Shown here one piece after another: positions 48,405 through 61,630 of a stretch of 64,000 bases of DNA. The stretch spans positions 99,517,741-99,581,740 of the forward strand of contig CM041465.1 of the NCBI GenBank assembly GCA_023213395.1, written 5' to 3'. Positions within the stretch are counted from its first letter, which is position 1; the number at the start of each line of letters is the position of its first letter. The notes under the pieces are model-generated. The model was not told the origin of the DNA. It saw only the letters and a program-made list of their open reading frames with translations, and did not search any database. The position numbers and the translations under genes were made by a program. Source of the stretch: Cycas panzhihuaensis. Its lineage: Eukaryota; Cycadophyta.

Positions 48405-50081
48405 GGTCTTAAGTCACATGTCAAGACTAGTAGGAGAGGAGAGGCATACCTGTACATAGTATGATCATGTCTCAGATTCCTCGAGTAAGGAAGTTGATTA
48501 CACTATGTATTCTATTTTGGATATCCCAGAAATAGAACTACAGGGATATACCCAGTTGATGGGTGGAGACTGTGAGGAGATGTGAGACTGAGGAGAGGTT
48601 GGACTAGGCCACATTAATAGCAGTGAACTTAATCGCCTAGTTGGATGCTATGAGGGTGGCCGGGAGAGGAGGATTGTCATACAACACACTGCTACAGTAT
48701 TAGTTTTTCGATCATTTTAGGTTAGTGGAACTAGTAGGAGGACTGCATCCTATCTTAACGTGGGCTCCCATGGTCCACAATTGGCAGACTTAATTCAGGG
48801 GGACCAAGGACCAGGCATACATCTGACACTTAGCGGAGGCTACATCACTAGACCTCCTCACCATGGCAGACTACTCGATAAATCCGTATAGATAGGTGAG
48901 ATGGGATAGTGACGACAAGGTAGGAGGAGTGAGAAGAGCCGGAGGTGGCCCTGGAGGAGATGATGATGATGGTGGTGATGATGGGGGTGATGGGACAGGC
49001 CCATCAGGAGTGAAATGTGGAGAGGCAGGTCCTCTAAGGACTGTAGAAGAATAGGCAGGATCGTTAGGAGCCACAGGAGGAGAGGCAGGTCCTTTAGGGA
49101 CTGCAAAGAGAGGTAGGGCATCGTAGACACTAGTCTAGAGGTTGAGGATAGTGGGGAGAGCCCAGGCAACAACATCACCAACAGAGGAGGGCAGAGGTGC
49201 CCCAGTAGGTCAGGCTATCGATGAGGTGGTACCAGAGAAGGAGGAGGTACTAGTAGCTAGGGAGGACTCGAGGAGGAGGTGATTGTCTGAGTCAAGGAGC
49301 CAATAGTCCCAGTAGGTGAGATGCTACATTTTCCTATCGTCTTTGGATCACTAGGCATCTAGTTATTTTATTTTATTTAGTTTAGTTAGTTTGGTATACA
49401 CATATATGGATATATATATATTGACTCATGGCATGTTGGATTTCATAGGAATAGTGGGTATAGGGAGGTTGGTCAAGGTGGTAGTCTGAGAAATCTTCCC
49501 CTGGGCCTACGTGAACGGGCAACCTCCCATCCAAGCAAGAGTGGAGCCACGATTGACAGGAGCCCACACAACAACATTTATCCCATTGGTCAGGGCTAGA
49601 GATATATGTGTAGCAGAGTCTTAGGAGCATAAGACTTGAGTGGGACAGCTATAGGGCGAGTTGGATGGGACTAGAGTAGGGAGAGATGTTCTACGAGCCT
49701 CGGTCCATGAACTAGAGGCTTAGGGAGAAGCAGGTGACGATGTAGAAAGTCGTATCAAGTTAGCAGTACTAGAGGAGCAGCTTCAAGGGATGGAGGAGAT
49801 GTTCTAGAGGATGGAGGAGAGGCTCCGAGGAGTAGAGGATGAGAGGGATCATATCTAAGCACGATATAATTAGCTGGTGGATTAGGTGATGTCAAGGTCA
49901 TCAAGGAGTAAGACACACACTCATACGGTGATGACAACCCCGAGGAGGCCTCGAGACGAGGGGAGTGAGGCAGGGAGCTCTCGAAGGCATAGGAGGAGTC
50001 TAGGAGGCATGTGATCCCCAAGAGAGGGATCACATAGACCAGGACACGATGCACTAGGAGCAGGGGAGCATTAGAGAGTAG
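48405..50081 (+). pseudogene. Opposite-strand PMD gene of E5, 5' end missing
   Basis: Starts in the middle of the PMD (IPRVRKLITLCILFWISQK), continues with AGRGGLSYNTLLQ, FFDHF and ATSLDLLTMADY, then a Gly/Asp-rich linker (GGDDDDGGDDGGDG near 48960). Intron 2 is present: donor GTAG|GTGAG at 49315/49316, acceptor TTTCATAG|GA at 49448/49449, and the join keeps frame as in E4. Exon 3 has VYVNGQ-like and RARDICVAES stretches and a charged end. The promoter, exon 1 and PMD core are lost by the fusion at about 48400. Confidence 0.75.
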
Positions 50082-50829
50082 GAGATGCCAGTTTTGATTC
50101 GGGAAAGCACCAGACCTCCAGGGAGTCACCATATATTACCACATGATTGTACTCCTCCCTGCAAGGATTCTAGCTTCCCGTGGATGATGTACTATACTAT
50201 TTGTATGACATGACACATTATGATTTTATGTATATGGACAGGACCATTGGTATCCCATTTGATATATGATGATGTGTATGATGACAGTTGATGATGGATT
50301 ATGTTTCATTTGCTTTTATATGTATATTTGTGTGTATATATGTGAGGGTGCACAAATACATGAGGAGCTATAGACCATGATGTTTTGAGTTGATTATGAC
50401 ATGGTTTGTGTTTAAGGTTTGTTTGGGTTGTACATACATCCTTTCATGCAGGGCCACATTCCTAGTGAGCATACACATGATTATTATGAGCATCGGCAAT
50501 GGACATATATAGCGCTAGGAGATAGAGAGGCTATACATGTCCCCATAAGAGCATAGCGGAATATACAAAGGAAGCACTAGCGAGATAGAGAGTAGTGATA
50601 CTTGAGCACACCATCCTAGTTAGGGAATGTTTCCAGGCATAGGAGTGATAGGGACAACACACCCAATTAGGAGGATGGGGCCCCTAGAGAAAGGGGGACA
50701 AAAAGGATTCTACGGGAAGAACCCAAGAGAAGTAAGAAGGCCACCCCAAACTGCCATTCCACTTGTGACTAGAAGGAATGGGAATACGCCTAGGGTGGTA
50801 GTTGAGGCTCATTTCAGAGTGCAAGGAGA
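50082..50829. other. Convergent spacer of E5
   Basis: Counterpart of the other convergent spacers, more diverged, without a long TA run. No gene is seen. Confidence 0.45.
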
Positions 50830-53780
50830 GGAGTTGTCATGCGTAGAATTTCTTTAGGAATTTCCTATTAACCGCCTTCTCGAATTTGAGACCTTCTATG
50901 GTGGAAATCCTATAAGCACCATTACTAAGGCTCTCGAGAACGACGAAGGGGCCAACCCATTTAGGTCTAAACTTGGTCAGACATTCATGGAGATATTCCA
51001 ATTTGAGGACATTATCCCTAGGATGTAAAGGGCGGGAATGAAGGTGCTTATCATATGTTCTTTATGCCCTAACCTTGGAAGCGAGGTTTGCTTGGTAGGC
51101 TATCAAGTGCTTCTCATCTAAGGCCTCGAGATCTAAGAGGTGAGCCTGGCAGATAAACTCCTCATCGACAAGACTCTGAAGAGAAACTCGTAAGGAGGGA
51201 ATCTCCACTTCTAGTGGGAGAACTACTTCTTTTTTATAGAGTAGGAAAAAAGGGGTCATTCCCGTAGCCATACAGATAGACATGCGATATGCCCATAAAG
51301 CGGAAAGGAGCTGGAGGTGCCAATCTCTTTGAGATTAGGCCACAATTTTTTTAAAAATGTTTATGAGGGTTTTATTAAATGATTCAACTTGGCCATTGGC
51401 CTGGGGGTAATAGGGAGAGGAGGTTTTGTGAGAAATGTTAAATTTCTTGTAGAGTTTGTCTATCTCTTTATTACATAAAGGAGTCATATTATTCGTGATC
51501 AAGACATCGGGAACTCCAAAACGACAGATGATGTGCTAGTACATGAAGGTGGCTATCATCTTACTAGGAGTAGTGGTCAAAGGAACAACTTCCTCCTATT
51601 TAGTGAAGTACTCTGTAATAGTCAAGATAAACTTGTGTTACAATGAAGAGGATGGGGGTATGGCTCTAATAAGGTCCATCCCCTATTGGGAGAAGGGCCA
51701 TAGAGATATGACAGGATGGAGGGCCTCGGAAGGCAAGTGAGTGATGTTAGCATGCTCCTGGCACCACCGACATCTCAAGGCATAAGCATGGGCATCCTTA
51801 AAGAGGGATTACCAGTAATACCCCATATAAAGGATCCTTTGGGCCATGGATTGCCCCCCAAAGTGGCCCCTGGAAATGCCATTGTGACATTCACAGAGTA
51901 TTTGGTTCACTTCATCAGGGTTGACATAGCAAAGAAGGATCCCATCCAAGGATCTCTTGTATAATACTTCACCCATAAGGAAGTACTACTGGCAATAGCC
52001 TGAATACGAGACCTAACTTTGTTGCTAGATTCAGGATAGTACTACTATTTGGTGAGGTATTATACAACATCTCCATATCACTCACTGTTAGCAAGTGGAT
52101 GAGGAGGAGAGCCCTGAATGGCCAAGATAGGCTTGTTAGGGAGAGAATCATCAATGAGCACATTGAAAGGGTTCGAGATGGGGGTGTCGGTGAGTTACGC
52201 AGCCACCACCATCTCCTTCTTTGACTTCCTGTTAACGATTTGGAGGTTAAATTCCTAGAGGAAGATGACCCACGTGCCAGTCCTACCTATCAGGTTAGGT
52301 TGAGTGAGTAAATATCTTAGGGGATCAGATTAGACAATCACCCGAATGGTATTCCCAAGCAAATAGTGCTTGAACTTCTTGGTTACATGTACTAAGGAGA
52401 GACACTCTTTCTCAGTGGGAGAGTAGTTAAGTTCATCACCCATGAGAATGTGACTGATGAAATAAATAGCTCTCTTAGTTCCTGAATCGCCCTACTGGGC
52501 TAACATGGTGCCCAAGGTCTCATTGGTAGCTGAGGTATAAAGAATAAATGACCTGTTAAAGATAGGGGGCACTAACATCAGGTCGGAAGTGAGGGCCTCC
52601 TTGAGATCTTTGAAGGCTTATTGGGCCTTTAAAGACCAAATGAACAGGGCTCCCTTCTTTAACAAGTTTGTAAGAGGTTTGGCATTTATGGAAAAATTCG
52701 TTAGGAAACACCTAAGGAATCTAAGCCTACCTAAGAATGACTTGATTTGTCATTAGGTTTTAGGAGGTGACATATCAAGGATGACCTTGACCTTGTCGGG
52801 ATCGATTTGGATCCCTTATTTTAACACAAGGAAGCCAAGGAGTTTACCAGCTGTCATAGCAAACATACGTTTAAGAGAATTGAGGCTTATGTGGTATTTG
52901 CGGTATTGTTTGAAGATGGCCCACAAATTAAAAAGATGATGGGCTCTAATACGTGAGAGACCCATCATGTCATCCATGAAAACCTTTAAAGATTTGTTGA
53001 TAAGGTCATAAAAGATGAATTGCATCTCCCTTTCGTAGGTGATGCCTGCATTCTTTAATTCGAAGGGCATCACCTTATAGGTAAAGGTACCCCACAAGGT
53101 AGTCAAAGTCATCTTATGACAATCTTCGGGAGAAATCTGGATTTCGTTATAACTGAAGAAACTATCTATTAAGTACATGACATAAAAACTGATGATTTGA
53201 GTAATGATCTAATCGATGAAGGGAACTAGGAATTTGTCCTTAGGACATATATTGTTGATGTCTCAGAAATCAATACATATCTGAATTGTCCTGTTCTTTT
53301 TGGTAATGGGGATAATATTGGACACCCACTTAGGATAGCCGATGGAAGTGATCAACCTCGCATTTAGGAGTTTCTCAACCTCCATCTTGACAGTAGCTAA
53401 AAGCTTGGGGTGAAGGGGATGCTACTTTTGATGCACAAGGTGAGTGCCCAAGACAATAGTAAGGTTGTGGGTAATGATTGAAGGGTCGATCCCCTTTATA
53501 TTAGAATAGTCCCATGTTAAAATGTCTCAAAATTCCTGGAATAAAAGGGTGTACTCCCTCATTTTGTCAATAGAGTATTCTACTCTTAACTTAATGACTT
53601 TACTTAGGGCAAGGACTATGTCTTGGGTTGCCCCCATACACATGACATTCCCCTCCTCAAAATGAAGGGGAGCTCAGTCAACAGGAAAGGGCGAAATAGG
53701 AAACAAAATTGGGTTGGTGAGGGAAGACCCAATGGCTAAGACCTTCTGGTGGCCAAGCTTATGGTGACTAGAAGGGAGAT
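50830..53780 (-). pseudogene. pol of E5: RT, RNase H, integrase
   Basis: Minus order: RT with LIDSFFSYNEIQISPEDCHK, VMPFELKNAGITYEREM and the active-site motif VFMDDMMGLS (near 52970), RNase H with a TSATNETLGTMLAQ-type region near 52520, then integrase with a decayed HHCC and core (NGQVESFN-like region near 51390). The tail reads TPFFLLYKKEVVLPLEVEIP and LLDLEALDEKHL (51062-51283) and ends near 50840. Full domain set, unlike E1/E4, but with many stops and shifts. Confidence 0.8.
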
Positions 53781-56425
53781 TGGGCATGGAGCCCGCTAAA
53801 TGCTCAAGCAAAGCCTCGTCATCCTCGAAGTAATCCACCCCATGGATGACCACACCTCGAGAAGACGCGAAGAGAGGGGAAGTAGAAGTAGCGGGACCAT
53901 GGCGGTTGGCATGCCACTCAATATATCCAAAGGACTATCTGGAAGAGTCAGAAAGAGGTCTCCTATGAGGGACAATAGGAGGCTTCCCAACTTCGTTGCC
54001 TATAAGAGGTGGCGAAGGGGAAGACTGAAGGATCACCTGATCAATATGAGCGATGATATGAGACATAAGGGAAGAATTAGTTTCTTCAATAATAGGGGTT
54101 CTAGATCAGAACCTAGAATGAAGGAGGTGCCCTATACTCATGCCTAAGAGGGAGATAGGATGAGGGAAATCCTCATCCTTGCCATTAAACTCATCGTTGC
54201 TAAGTATGGTAAGGTACCCATAACTTCTAACACCAATATAGGCAAAGCGTGTGAGGCTAGAAGAAGAAGATGAAGGGTCTTCTTCTAAAGGGGATGGATT
54301 AGGGATGTCAATGGAGCAAGCGGAGGCATGGGTAGAAAGGTCCTTATCGCCCTTTGCTTGGCCATGAACCATTTGATGAGATTGGTGAGGTTGCTTAGTG
54401 GGAGGAGGCTCCTGGGAGACAACCTTCATTCACCTTTCATGGACAAATTTAAGTTGTCCCCATCAAGATGAACATACGACTCCCATTTGGTCAAGCCATA
54501 GGCATCCCAATAGAAGATTATAGTCGACGTCAATGTTAAGGACTACAATGTTGATGAGGACAGTCTTGTCCTTAAGAGTAAGAGGAATAGACACCGATCC
54601 AAAGGGTGTCTTTTCGCTACTATCATAGCCTTGACACTACCATGGAACTAGCTCCAATGCTGATATAGTAAGCTCTTACGTGACATGCAAGGGCATGGCA
54701 TTAACCGAAGAACCATTATCGATAACGATTATCCATAAAGTACAGTTGTGAGTATCAATAGTTATGGTAAAAGGGAAGTGCCACTAGCCCTCCCTTTCTT
54801 TAGCAGGGGGAGGGTCCTTAAGATCAAAAGAGATGACAGATTCATGACTTAGGGTGATACCCAAGGCGTGAACAAATGTATCACCTAACCTTAAGGCTTC
54901 TAGAAGAAGCATATGATATTCAGGTTAGCTCCTTAAGATGTCCATTATGGACATTTCGGTAGCCATGGTATGAATCTCATCAATGATGGAGAAAGGCTTC
55001 CTCTTCACAGTGGGTTGGGGAAGAGCCATTTGAAAGTTGTAATGACTGGGACACATGGGAATAGTTTTGGGGAGTGCAGGGACTTCCAAAAGAGAGGTTT
55101 ATGGAAGAGGGTTAAGATGAGGCATAGATGAAGAGGTATCGTTCACCTCTTTGGCTGCTTAAGATTGGGTTAGGGCATACAATGGAGTAGTCTCAAGTAT
55201 ATGAATGGCCTTCTTTCCCTTATTTTGGGATTGCAAAGGAAAAGGAGTCTGACGGTCAGGGGAACTCAAGGAAGATGATGGATTCCTCGCACCCTTCCCT
55301 TTAGCTTATGAAGGGAGAGGGTTTGGGGATCTTTCTCAGTTCTAGTTGTTCTTTTGTTGGTTAGTGCAATCAAGCTCCCCATGTTTGGGAAAGGGATCTT
55401 TATGGATAGGCTAGTCGAGGTTAGCCCTAGATGCCCATTTGGGGGAAGAATCACACTGTGGGGCAGTTCTAGGATGTTGGGCCCGGCACTATGAATATTT
55501 ATGGAAGCATTCTCTATGGATGGAGCACCACTTCTTTTCAAGGGAGGAATTAAGTTTTCTTGCTTGACAAGACTAGGTGCTACCACCCTTAGAAGGAGCA
55601 GCTTGGGAAGCCTCGTGGTCTGGCTTATGCGAGGTGGGGGATGAAAGAGCTTAGAGTTTGAGCTCCTTCATATTATGTTTAAATGAACGTATGGTAGAAG
55701 TGAGAGGATTTAAGGTCTTCTCGGTAGGATGAGAAGAAGACCTAGCAAGCTACTGGGTTTTGGTCTCTCGAGATGGTGGAGGTGTCTCACGTCATTGTGA
55801 GGACCTTAGAGGCTTCTTGAGTTTAGCTTAGATCTTAATGGTCTCAAGCACCAAGCACTTTGCTATGGTGGAGTCACACATTGTCATGCCCATCTTAAGG
55901 ACTTCAATGTAGACTTCTAGGTGAAGGGCATTAACAAGAGGTCTATCTTTAACTCCTCAGGAAAAGTCACCTTGCTAGAATTAAGAAGGTCATGGAAATG
56001 TCTCACAAAGTCATGATTCATTTCATCATGACCTTGTTTAAGAGACAAAAGGGATTTCATTCCGCTCTTGAATGGATGAGCTACATCAAAGTAGTTGATG
56101 AATTCATCCACAAGCTATTGGAATGAAAAAATAGAATGTCCAGGTAGGTAATAAAACCACTTGAGGGCATCGCCTTGAAGGGATCGCGGAAAAAGTTTCA
56201 GGAGAATGTGGTCATAGGCCTAGTAGTTAACGCATGCCATAGAAAAACTAGGAACATGCTTCGTTGGGTCCTACGACAAAGTCCCATCAAATTTGGGGAC
56301 TTCAAGAGGGTGAGGCATCAAGTTAGTACTAAACACCTTGATAGATAGATGAATCAACCTATAGTCCATAAAGGGACATGCCCTTGACTGGATCATAGGG
56401 TCAATGGATGATCCCAAAAGAGCTT
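53781..56425 (-). pseudogene. gag C-terminal half, protease and linker of E5
   Basis: Contains the acidic linker (53800-54430), a protease-like segment near 54720 with a DNGSS-type motif, a basic stretch, a zinc knuckle near 55510 (HRECFHKYS-like) and the end of the gag domain: DEFINYFDVAHPFKSGMKSL at 56055-56111. Upstream the gene is cut at about 56430 by unrelated DNA and resumes near 57560. Confidence 0.75.
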
Positions 56426-56429
56426 AGTT

Positions 56430-57555
56430 GGTGAAGAAATCAATTATCAACCTTTCCTCCTTGAGATCCTGGGAGTTAGTGTAGAAAGCTCAATAACATC
56501 AAAACAGCAATGAGCCCATGAAAGGAAAATTCTACACCAAATCAATTATTCTTGACATTGATCCAAAAGTATGAGGAGCAATACTTTTATTAAACCATGA
56601 AAATCTCCATTTAATGGTGGAGAAATCAACTAGCAAAAGAATGGTAAAATTACAAGGAATAAATGTTACAATTATACTATAAGGGGGACTCAAACCCTCC
56701 AAATGCTTCCCAAGTCAAGTCTCTAAGAACCACCTCTCCAACCTGTAGTAGGTCTCAATTTATAGAAAGAAACCAAAATTGCATGTTTAACAAGTGGCAA
56801 TCATGCAAGTATAACCACTAACCACCATAATGCATGTTGTCCAAGTGGCCTTCATGCAATTCTTAAAAAGTTGCAACTTGTAACAGATCTTAACGTACTC
56901 CAATTTGGCTCAAATTTAGTACACATATATGAATGCATGTCCCCTCATCTTCCTCAAATTGTTAGCTCATTTCGATGTCATTTTGCTACATTTTTATTCA
57001 TTTAATAAATATATATATATTTGCTATTTTTCTACTGTCCAAGTGGCCTTCATGCAATTCTTAAAAGTTGTGGCTTGTAACTAACCTTAACGGACTTCAA
57101 TTTAGCTCAAATTTGGTACACATATAGGAACACATGTCTTCTCCTCTTCCTCAAAATTTTAGCTTATTTAGATGTCATTTGGCCATATTTCTATTTATAT
57201 AATAATAATATATATTTTCTATTTTTTCTGCTAGCTGTGGGATTAATTTTATGCAAAAACAAGGCTTGAACTCTAATCAAATGATATTTTCTGAACCCCA
57301 CCTTTTGTACACATCTAGTGGGATGTGTCTTCTCCATTTACACAAAATTTTATATAATTTTGATACCATTTGGCCATATCTCTTTCAGTTATACCAATGC
57401 TTAGAATTTTCCACATCCTATAAACATATGGTAGATCCTCCTGGATCAATGGAAGCTGGAAATAATGGTGGGCAGGGTTGCCCGAATCCTCCTCAGAGGG
57501 TTTGGTTCAAAAGAGGATGCAGTCCTCCCACCGTTTGGTGAGGGGGTACGAATCC
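56430..57555. mobile_element. AT-rich insertion in E5 gag, unidentified, possible solo LTR of another family
   Basis: About 1.1 kb with no match to any other copy of the family; gag sequence lies on both sides. The minus strand carries CTATAAATT (56757-56765) and, upstream of it on that strand, three direct repeats of about 198 bases (from 56839, 57037 and about 57235, the last degenerate). A promoter preceded by long repeats is the layout of an LTR U3, but no clear TG/CA ends or target duplication were found and no product is coded. Confidence 0.5.
56839..57400. repeat. Three tandem repeats of about 198 bp
   Basis: Units start GTCCAAGTGGCCTTCATG at 56839 and 57037; a third unit is recognised from TTGTACACATCTAG and TTTGGCCATATCTC. 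Units 1 and 2 agree closely; unit 3 only in its second half. Confidence 0.8.
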
Positions 57556-58628
57556 CACATTTGAAGCAATATGCATAAGAGCGAATGGGTGTGATGGCCC
57601 CATCCCTCCTAGAGGGAATGCTCCTTGTTAGAATGGAGCCTAAGGGAAAACACCTTGGGAGGGAGTTGGCCTTCCTTGTAAAGGTGCAATATGAGGTGCC
57701 ATATAGGATGACTGAAAGGAGGGGTGAGGGACTAGATTTTATCCATATGGTCTGCCCATGGTTGGCATGACCCCATAAGGGTTCAAAGGGTCCACCCCAT
57801 AAGCAGGAAGGGAGTTCCCTTTACTGTGCCCCCACGGTTGAGTGGTGTAACCGGGAGACACGTAGAGAGAAGAGTCTCTAGGTTGGTGTTGGGAGTGTGT
57901 GGGGTCAGTCCCCACATGACTAGAAGTAGGGGGATATGCAGGTCCCCTAGGTCTAGTAAGTGGTGGATAGACAATGGTCAAAGGAGGACTAGTCATTTGA
58001 CTAGATGGGGGCATGCTCAACCTGAGTTGGGAAGAAGACATGCCCTAGGTAGTCCCCAAGGAACATAGACTATGGGGAGAATAGGATGATGTGAGAGGTA
58101 GGCTCATCGTAGGTAAGGAAGTCAAATGGGATGAGCAAAGCAAGGGAGATGTAGAAGAAGTACAATGCTTCACAAGACATTCTTGAACCACTTAGGGTAT
58201 GGTTGGAGATGGGAAGCTTGGAAACATTGGCTTAAGGCTTCTACTACATCGATGAGAGGGGTATCTACTTGATTGTAAGAGGTGGAAGGAACCTTGTATG
58301 AAGTAGACCCCATAGGATTATCCTTGTGAGAGTCACCATTATTGTGGTGAAACTCTAAAGGAGACGAGGGCTCTACTTTGTGAGTAAAGGGATGGTAAGA
58401 TTGCGGGTGTTGCTGGTCACCTAGATAAAATATGGGATCTTCACTTCTTTAGGTAGACCCTTAGAAGGAAGCAGAGAGCTCAAGGGAATCGAACACATAA
58501 GCATGGTATGTCCAATCTGGAAGAGATCCCTCCATAATCAAATCAGGATCCAATGTAGGAAGGAAGTGATATGAGGGTTCTTCCAACAACGGAGGTAGAC
58601 TTCATAAGCGACATGAGAATGGTTACAT
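57556..58628 (-). pseudogene. N-terminal part of E5 gag
   Basis: A Pro/Gly-rich stretch with SLYVSPGYTTQPWGHSKGN and YGVDPLNPYGVMP (57739-58041), matching the E1, E2 and E4 N-termini. The start codon position (58628) is followed at once by a stop in this copy. Continues at 56425 beyond the insertion. Confidence 0.75.
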
Positions 58629-58769
58629 ACAAGTTCTACCTGTTGGTTGGAAGAAAGGAGAAACAAAGTAGTACGCACGTTGGGGGCTACCCAACAAAAC
58701 TAAAAGGGAGAGCTACTAAGAGGAAGTAGCATCAACAAGAAGGGAGAAAGAATGATTCCCTTACTTGTG

Positions 58770-58789
58770 AGTCCCCAATATGGCCACTA
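58770..58789 (-). promoter_or_regulatory. Primer-binding site of E5
   Basis: Minus strand TAGTGGCCATATTGGGGACT, at the same place as in the other copies and the most diverged of them. Confidence 0.6.
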
Positions 58790-58790
58790 G

Positions 58791-61471
58791 TGGAATTGCA
58801 TCTATGGGATGGTAATAATACTTGGTTAGGATTAAGTTAGTCAACAAAGGGCTCTGGGATATAGAGTCAATCTAACAAGCAAGAGAAATCACCCACATAG
58901 GGCATCCATATGTCAGAACACAGGTTTGAGACCCACGATTGGTGCATAACTCCCTTATAGGTAACTCAATTTTGGTTTTGAGGGTAGCAAGAGCGAGGGA
59001 TATCCTTGATTTCCTAAGTAACCTCAATACATAGGTCTTCCCACCCTTAGATGGCTAGAAGGGAAGGGCAAGACCAAACGAGGGAATGGATCCTTGTGGA
59101 AAATTAAGAGATATAAATAGGATATATGTGGGCAAGTGACACGAGAGGTACATGCTTGTGAGGATGGTGTTAGACAACCACCTCACGCATGGGACTAGCC
59201 CAAAGGAGAATATGTTAAGATTATTCAGTTAATGTGGGTGTAATAGGGTTAGAGGAGGATGTGCTAGAGAACAAATCTTCCTTAGGCTAACCCACCTAAA
59301 GTGAGTTTAGGGGAAATAAAGGACGATGGCAAAAGAAGATTTTACCATCCCATATGTGAAGGGTTAAACCTCTGATGTGTGATAGTGAAGTGATATCTAA
59401 CTAGTTGTATGTATAAACAAGAGACAAAGAGATTATATAAAAAGAACAACTATACTCTCATTTACTCTCAAATATAAGTCCTCACTCTCTTTTTTATTTA
59501 AACGGGAGAAAAATGAATGAAGAAGGCAAAGCAATCAAGCACAAGCATGCTTGCTTAAGATGCAAAGCCTAAAGGGGTTGTATGCAATCAAGTAGAAAGA
59601 GGGAGGATATAGTTCCTATCCCGTTCTCTTTCCTAGGGGTGCAAGAGTAGCATGCATATGCAAAAGGTAGATGTAAACTAGTTCTTTTTCTCTTTTCCTT
59701 TTATGTTTCAATTATGCAAGCAAGTAAGCTTTAAAAAAATAAAAAGAGGAAAGAACTATGAAAAGAAGAGGGTGGCGCACCTAGATGACTGTGTGGCTAA
59801 AGTAGAGACGTTATCCTACATTGCTTGCACTTCCCTTTTTCCTTTCCCAACACACAAGCAGTATAAACTAATAACATTGGGGCTTTCTTACCTTCTGCGA
59901 GCTAAAGAAAAAGGCAAGAAAAATAAGGGAAAAGACTATGCTAGAAATGGAAATGACCAAGGAAAAGAAAGCAAGAGGCGTACCTAAGTTGATGTGATTC
60001 TTTCTTCTCCATGAGTGACATGGCAAAACCTGCAATCATAAAAGTACTCCCCCCCTTTTCCAAGGACTTGCTAGATTGCCAAATATATATATATATAGGT
60101 GCAAAGTGCACAAAATGTTGCAAGCAAAGCACTTTAATCAAAGTAAATTTCTAACTAGAAAATAACTTCCAATCTCCTCAACACAAGAAAGACAAGACAA
60201 AGGATGTGGATGGTTAGCCTCAGAATGGTTAACCCTCCAATGCACACAACTCTACGCTGCCCCCAAGCACATGAACAATAGATCGAGATAGCCTAAGTAG
60301 CAGCTAACAGTAGAAGAAATAAGTAGCACAAGGGTTGTAAATGTTGTTGACATTGCAAAGGTTGCAATGTGTAATGTTTGTAACTTTTGACTAAGCCAAC
60401 ACCCAAAGATGATATGTGACACAACTAAGGGTTGGAAACTCTACCCATATGAGGCACTTAGGGCTGGAACCAGTGTAGCAAGGGGTTGCTTACACTGATA
60501 CTAGTGATGGCCTTTTTCTAAGAGTTTCCCAGTAGTCCAAGGGAGGCACAAAAGAGGAGGAGGAAAAAGGGAGAAGGGGATTACCCTTGAGGAGCAGGCC
60601 TAGTTGGGTGTTGAACCAGCCTTGGCTCCTTTCTCTCACACTTTTAGGACCTCCCCTTGCAGCCTCTTTGGAGAAACCAAGAGAGAGTAAGAAGGGAGGG
60701 TGGATAGATAAGGAAAGGTAGAGGGGATGCCTCATGTATATGACAGAAAACTGTGAAAAGAAAGATATACAAGGTAATCCAATCTCTTTTAAGGGAACTA
60801 AAAGGAACAAAATGAAATATACATGAAGTGGTACCTGTTATGGGTGGATTGGTGGCAGGTCTACCTGCGAAAATGAAAAAAAAAGGTAGTTCTATGAGGC
60901 TTGCAACTGGATCTCTACAGAGGCTATGAAACCTGAAGGAGAACTTGGTAAAACCTGATGATTACGCATGGAGGTGAGACTTAGAGCACATCCTTACTTG
61001 GAGAAGCTTGATCTCAAGCCTGCTACCATAGATCTGAGCTGGAGAAGGTAGATCTCAGGTTAGGACACAGGTGTCTCAGATGTTGCAAGGCGCTCCTATA
61101 GAAAATCACATGTGGAAGTAGAAGAGGAGAGGAGAATAGATGGAAGAAGAGAGGATAATGAAGTCTTTTTGGGTTTTATACCTAACCCAAGCTTAATTAG
61201 ACAATTAGGGTTAGTCTAGGACTCAGGTATGACTAATCCATATGGCAATTTCATAAAAAATATGAAATTTACTATGGTAGATTTTTAAAAAAAAATTTAT
61301 GACAGTCATCCCACAGTAAACTTTGCAGTACCGTGAAGTTTATTACGGTACTGTGACATTTGCCATGGTGCAATAATATAACGTAAAACAGAAAGAAAAA
61401 AGAGAGTTAGGATCTCTAAAAGAGGGTACTCCAGGCCTAGGAGGGGTTGACCCCCCCTGTCTATTAGATAT
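58791..61471 (-). repeat. 5' LTR of E5, right end cut
   Basis: Begins TGGAATTGCATCTATGGG. It follows the E1 subtype but is much diverged. It keeps the block with TATAAAAC, the U3 repeats (61305-61375) and an AG|GTAAG motif near 59890 (minus). It stops near 61471, about 350 bases before the expected end. Confidence 0.78.
61173..61181 (-). promoter_or_regulatory. Candidate LTR promoter TATA box (E5)
   Basis: Minus strand GGTATAAAACCC, the best TATA match among the LTRs, at the conserved position. Confidence 0.55.
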
Positions 61472-61630
61472 TGTGACAACAATAGTTTGAGGCTAAAATT
61501 TTGGCATGTTACTGGCGTAGTTTCCTCCCTTAATCTTTTTCGGGGGTTTCGAGGCGGGGAGCCCCCTTGGTCAGAAATGTGGGGGCATGGAATGCCCCCC
61601 ACTAAGAGGGGGTTCGAGGGAGATAGCCCC
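61472..61630. other. Unidentified GC-rich piece between E5 and the inverted LTR
   Basis: It matches none of the family sequence here. It holds several G-run/C-run pairs (GGGGAGCCCCC, GGGGGCATGGAATGCCCCCC) and GAGGGGGTTCGAGGGAG. It may be the target into which the inverted LTR inserted, or another repeat. Confidence 0.4.

Larger units (their letters stand above)
35497..48627 (+). repeat. Right copy of the ~13.1-kb direct duplication
   Basis: Partner of 8-29877. The right copy has no E2 and continues beyond 48627 into the E5 PMD gene, where the left copy is interrupted by the E3 LTR. Confidence 0.8.

Noticed and set aside
57480-57560. tRNA-like B-box (GGTACGAATCC) suggesting a SINE end
   Set aside because: No A-box or cloverleaf could be drawn, and there is no poly(A) or target duplication.
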